DNA from: Astropecten irregularis
Lineage: Eukaryota; Echinodermata; Asteroidea; Paxillosida; Astropectinidae
Reading direction: 5' to 3'
Assembly (NCBI GenBank): GCA_963971285.1
Contig: OZ020244.1
Span: forward strand, 4,154,001-4,218,000
DNA length: 64,000 nucleotides
Position numbers and translations under genes: made by a program. A model generated the notes under the pieces. That model saw only the letters and a list, made by a program, of their open reading frames with translations, was not told the DNA's origin and made no database searches. Shown piece by piece: positions 61,633-64,000 of this stretch. Position 1 is the stretch's first letter, and each line of letters opens with the position of its first letter.

Positions 61633-61645
61633 GTCACCCCAAATT

Positions 61646-61850
61646 TTAAGTCATTGAAAAGTGAAAAAAACCAAAAAACTGGAGGGGGATACGAACTGGC
61701 GACCTTCGGAATACCGTACTGGCACTCTTTACTAAACTGAGCTACTCATCCAGAGCTCCTCTTGATGTTCCTAATAGTCAATTATCTTTGTTCGTTTGGC
61801 AGTCTGAAGCCATGAAACCACTCACATACTGCTATATCCCAAGGATCATT
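61646..61850 (-). mobile_element. tRNA-like SINE, full-length
   Basis: TTAAGTCATTGAAAAGTGAA, GATACGAACTGGCGACCTTC, TTTGGCAGTCTGAAGCCATG. Confidence 0.8.
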
Positions 61851-62121
61851 TAGGCTTTAGATGTAACATTAGCAATGCTGCAACCTGAGAAATAGAACAT
61901 AGGGGATCACTCAAAGAGGATGATGCACCTCTATTTGTTATGGATTTTGCTTTGAGCTATTTTGTTAGTATAATGTTTTAAAAGCAAATAGTGTAATTTT
62001 GTTAGTTTACAGAATGTGATTGTTTTCTGTTATTGCCAGTTGTTGACATTTGGTTGTTGAATTTGTTATTTAACCTTGTGTGCTCTTTTCTTGTTCTTGT
62101 TCTTATACAGTGTGTTTGTGA

Positions 62122-63211
62122 ATGGACTACCATGACACATATCAACGGCAGCTTCTTGATACAGGTCTTCTGAATCGGTAGGTTGATTTTGTTTACATTT
62201 CCTCCTCTTCCCTCTAGGGTTTATGAAACGGGGGCTCAGGCTCAGGCTCTGACATCCATATGCTGAAAATACAGGTTGTGGTTTTTTATTGAAGCTGAAG
62301 CTCTGTTTTCATTTTCAAACCAGAGAATCTACTTTCGAACCGCTTCCAGAAGTATCTATTCTAATATACCCGTTACTTTAGAATGGATTCACGAAATGGA
62401 GCTGGAACCAGAGCCGGAGCCCGAGCTTCCATTTCAAAAAGGCCCTTAGGTTTTGTCCTTCTCTCAGTCTTCAAGTTTTTCCTCTATCTATGGAAAAGTT
62501 CAATTTTGTCAGCTTAGCTTTGTCACATCCCCTCTTTTGGTCCAACCCAAATGATAGACCTTCTCTGGTCAAACCGATTATTAGAACACAGAAGGAAATA
62601 AGATACTCAATCCAAATACCGGTAGTCCTTAGTTCACAGCTGTGACTCGGGCCAATTTGATGGAGCTGTTAAGCACAAAAAAGATGCTTGATAGCACAAA
62701 ATGTCTTGTTCAACCACCATGAAAAATTTCATTTTTTATTCATGGTCAGTGAACAACAGCCAAACAACAATCACAAGTGATACACAACACATGGAAATGT
62801 GGTTGTTAATCCTGTTTTTATTATAAGACAGAAATTGCATGGTTGGCAAATGTTTGTGCTAAGCAGGCAATGAAATTGGCCCCTGGTCAGCAGATGTTAT
62901 CATCTCCCAACTTTAAAAGCTATGAATTTGGATACTCCTAGCTTGTCCGATAGGGTACCGGTATCTGCGAATTTGCCCTCAAATGGCTCACTTCAAAGTT
63001 AGGTCTACCTAAGGCTAGCTGTGACCTTTCCTTAATAGATAACTTAGTAACTTTTCTCGAATTTTGACTCGGCTGGTCATCATGGCTGGTCTCAATCCTC
63101 TCCACAGAATCTCATCTCTATGTTCTCCACCACACCCCAAGAGAATCTTAGCAATGGCCCATACTCAGATCCAAGGATCCAGTTTGCATCCAGATTGCCG
63201 TTTTCAGCGAG
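62122..63211 (+). CDS. Start of a second, unrecognised + strand gene (two coding exons, continues beyond window)
   Basis: The exon 62111-62177 has acceptor TTGTTCTTATACAG and donor AATCG|GTAGGT. Inside it a TGA is directly followed by ATG at 62122, opening MDYHDTYQRQLLDTGLLN. Phase 2 joins exon 63108-63211 (acceptor CTCTCCACAG, donor AGCGAG|GTATGT), which is open in this frame: RISSLCSPPHPKRILAMAHT then QIQGSSLHPDCRFQR, ending phase 1. I do not recognise the protein and see no domain. The fit of splice sites and frame over two exons is the evidence. No later exon was found before 64000. Confidence 0.45.
62213..62453 (-). mobile_element. MITE E
   Basis: ACGGGGGCTCAGGCTCAGGC at left, CCAGAGCCGGAGCCCGAGCT at right. 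Interior reversed (CATATGCTGAAAATACAGG, ATTCACGAAATGGAGC). Confidence 0.85.
62651..62886. mobile_element. MITE B
   Basis: GGGCCAATTTGATGGAGCTG ... AGGCAATGAAATTGGCCCCT. Confidence 0.85.
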
Positions 63212-63235
63212 GTATGTATCAAACTACTTCCTAGT

Positions 63236-63828
63236 ATGCTTGGAGTTAGGAGGGCCTGACGCGTTTTGATCCTAGCAGGATCTTTATCGAATCAGGCCCA
63301 CCCCTTCAATAAAGATCCTGCTAGGATCAAAATGTGCCAGCCCTCCTAAGGGGCCGTCCATAAAGTACGTACGCACGAAATGCCGACTTTTTTGACCCCC
63401 CCTCCCCCTCTGTACGCATGGCGTACGCAGTGGTCCCAACCCCCCCTCCCCCCTGTACGCATACGCATTCCACATTAGGTTTTTCACTTCTCATGGTACC
63501 TTGCTTTAGCATCATTAAAAATGTCACCGGAATCCGGGCCTGTACAGCTATTGGGACGTCACTTTCAAATTCTGTAATGAATGACTAAAGTTTAACCGGT
63601 TTTTATACATTTACAGATGGAATTTACTATTTTTTATGTTGAATAAGAAAAAAACAAGGAAAAATCAAAACAGTCCCGGTGCTTTTTTCACGTTTTTTTA
63701 CCTCTCTTTTCGCGCGATAATGCTATGCAAAATTTTCGTTTGCGTACGGTACGCATTGGCCTTAACCCCCCCTCCCCCCCTTCGTGCGTACATACTTTAT
63801 GCACGGCCCCTAACTCCAAGCATTTTAT
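63236..63828. mobile_element. Solo inverted pair of 60-bp satellite units, interrupted by a Harbinger-like MITE
   Basis: ATGCTTGGAGTTAGGAGGGC ... GATCCTAGCAGGATCTTTAT, short spacer, ATAAAGATCCTGCTAGGATC ... GCCCTCCTAA | insert | TAACTCCAAGCAT. Without the insert it is a palindrome of about 130 bp. Confidence 0.8.
63350..63810. mobile_element. 461-bp PIF/Harbinger-like MITE with TAA duplication
   Basis: GGGGCCGTCCATAAAGTACG at left, ATACTTTATGCACGGCCCC at right, TAA on both sides (63347-63349, 63811-63813). Subterminal C-runs CCCCCCTCCCCC in the same order on both halves. TAA/TWA duplications are typical of Harbinger. Confidence 0.8.
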
Positions 63829-63881
63829 ATTTCAGGTCATTATTTTGGTTGATGAGCAGTTTGGAGCAGTTTATTACTTGT

Positions 63882-64000
63882 ACAGTCGAACCTCATTAAT
63901 ATGAGCTCTCTTAAGAGGAGATCCCTGTTAAGACGAGCATATCACGCCGGTCCCGACCGAGTTGTACACTTTTCTATGGGGAACTATTGCTTAATACGAG
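63882..64000. mobile_element. Left end of a pogo/Tigger-like element, cut by the window edge
   Basis: TACAGTCGAACCTCATTAAT followed by ATGAGCTCTCTTAAGAGG and TTAATACGAG. CAGT(C)GAACCTC next to TA is the usual start of pogo-group elements. Confidence 0.55.

Overview
The window is animal nuclear DNA: short exons with GT..AG splice sites separated by long introns packed with non-autonomous repeats. It carries no bacterial operons and I saw no intact transposase or reverse transcriptase. The repeat types (many small palindromic MITEs, tRNA-like SINEs, satellite blocks) and the protein it encodes suggest a marine invertebrate deuterostome, possibly an echinoderm or hemichordate. That placement is inference.

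The main gene, on the + strand from about 4.4 to 50.6 kb, encodes an FGD-family protein (RhoGEF/DH, PH, FYVE, PH; related to FGD1-FGD4/frabin), a predicted activator of Cdc42-type Rho GTPases. I placed 15 common exons (24212-50639) whose splice phases all agree. Upstream lie three alternative 5' coding exons (to 6014, to 11131, to 17147). All end in phase 1 and would join the same acceptor at 24212, predicting proteins of about 1332, 868 and 796 residues. A second, partial + strand gene begins downstream: its coding start is at 62122, it has possible untranslated exons at about 58.2, 60.2 and 60.6 kb, and it runs off the window.

The rest is repeats. The families are: (A) a 60-bp satellite in eight places; (B) a ~240-bp MITE starting GGGGCCAATTTCATAGAG; (C) a ~140-bp palindromic MITE; (D) near-perfect ~150-bp hairpins; (E) a ~250-bp MITE whose terminal repeats contain expandable GGCTCC/GAGCCT hexamers; (F/F2) a ~350-bp MITE with about 18 copies; (G) a ~310-bp MITE; (H) a ~390-bp MITE; (I) a ~500-bp mariner-type foldback; (J) a ~150-bp MITE with a conserved TGACGTCA; (K, L, N, O, P) smaller groups; and tRNA-like SINEs, often as inverted pairs. 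There are also two hAT-type elements with 8-bp target duplications, a Harbinger-like element with a TAA duplication, a 185-bp-class MITE with a CTAAG duplication, a THAP-like fragment between inverted repeats, and the end of a pogo-like element. Many are nested.

The most unusual signals are the satellite and element O, both of which show a hammerhead-ribozyme-like core (CUGA-type box, stem II, GAAAC); the three phase-matched first exons of the FGD gene; a satellite block that starts at a 5' splice site and stays in frame with the exon; and a three-level nest of transposons in one intron.
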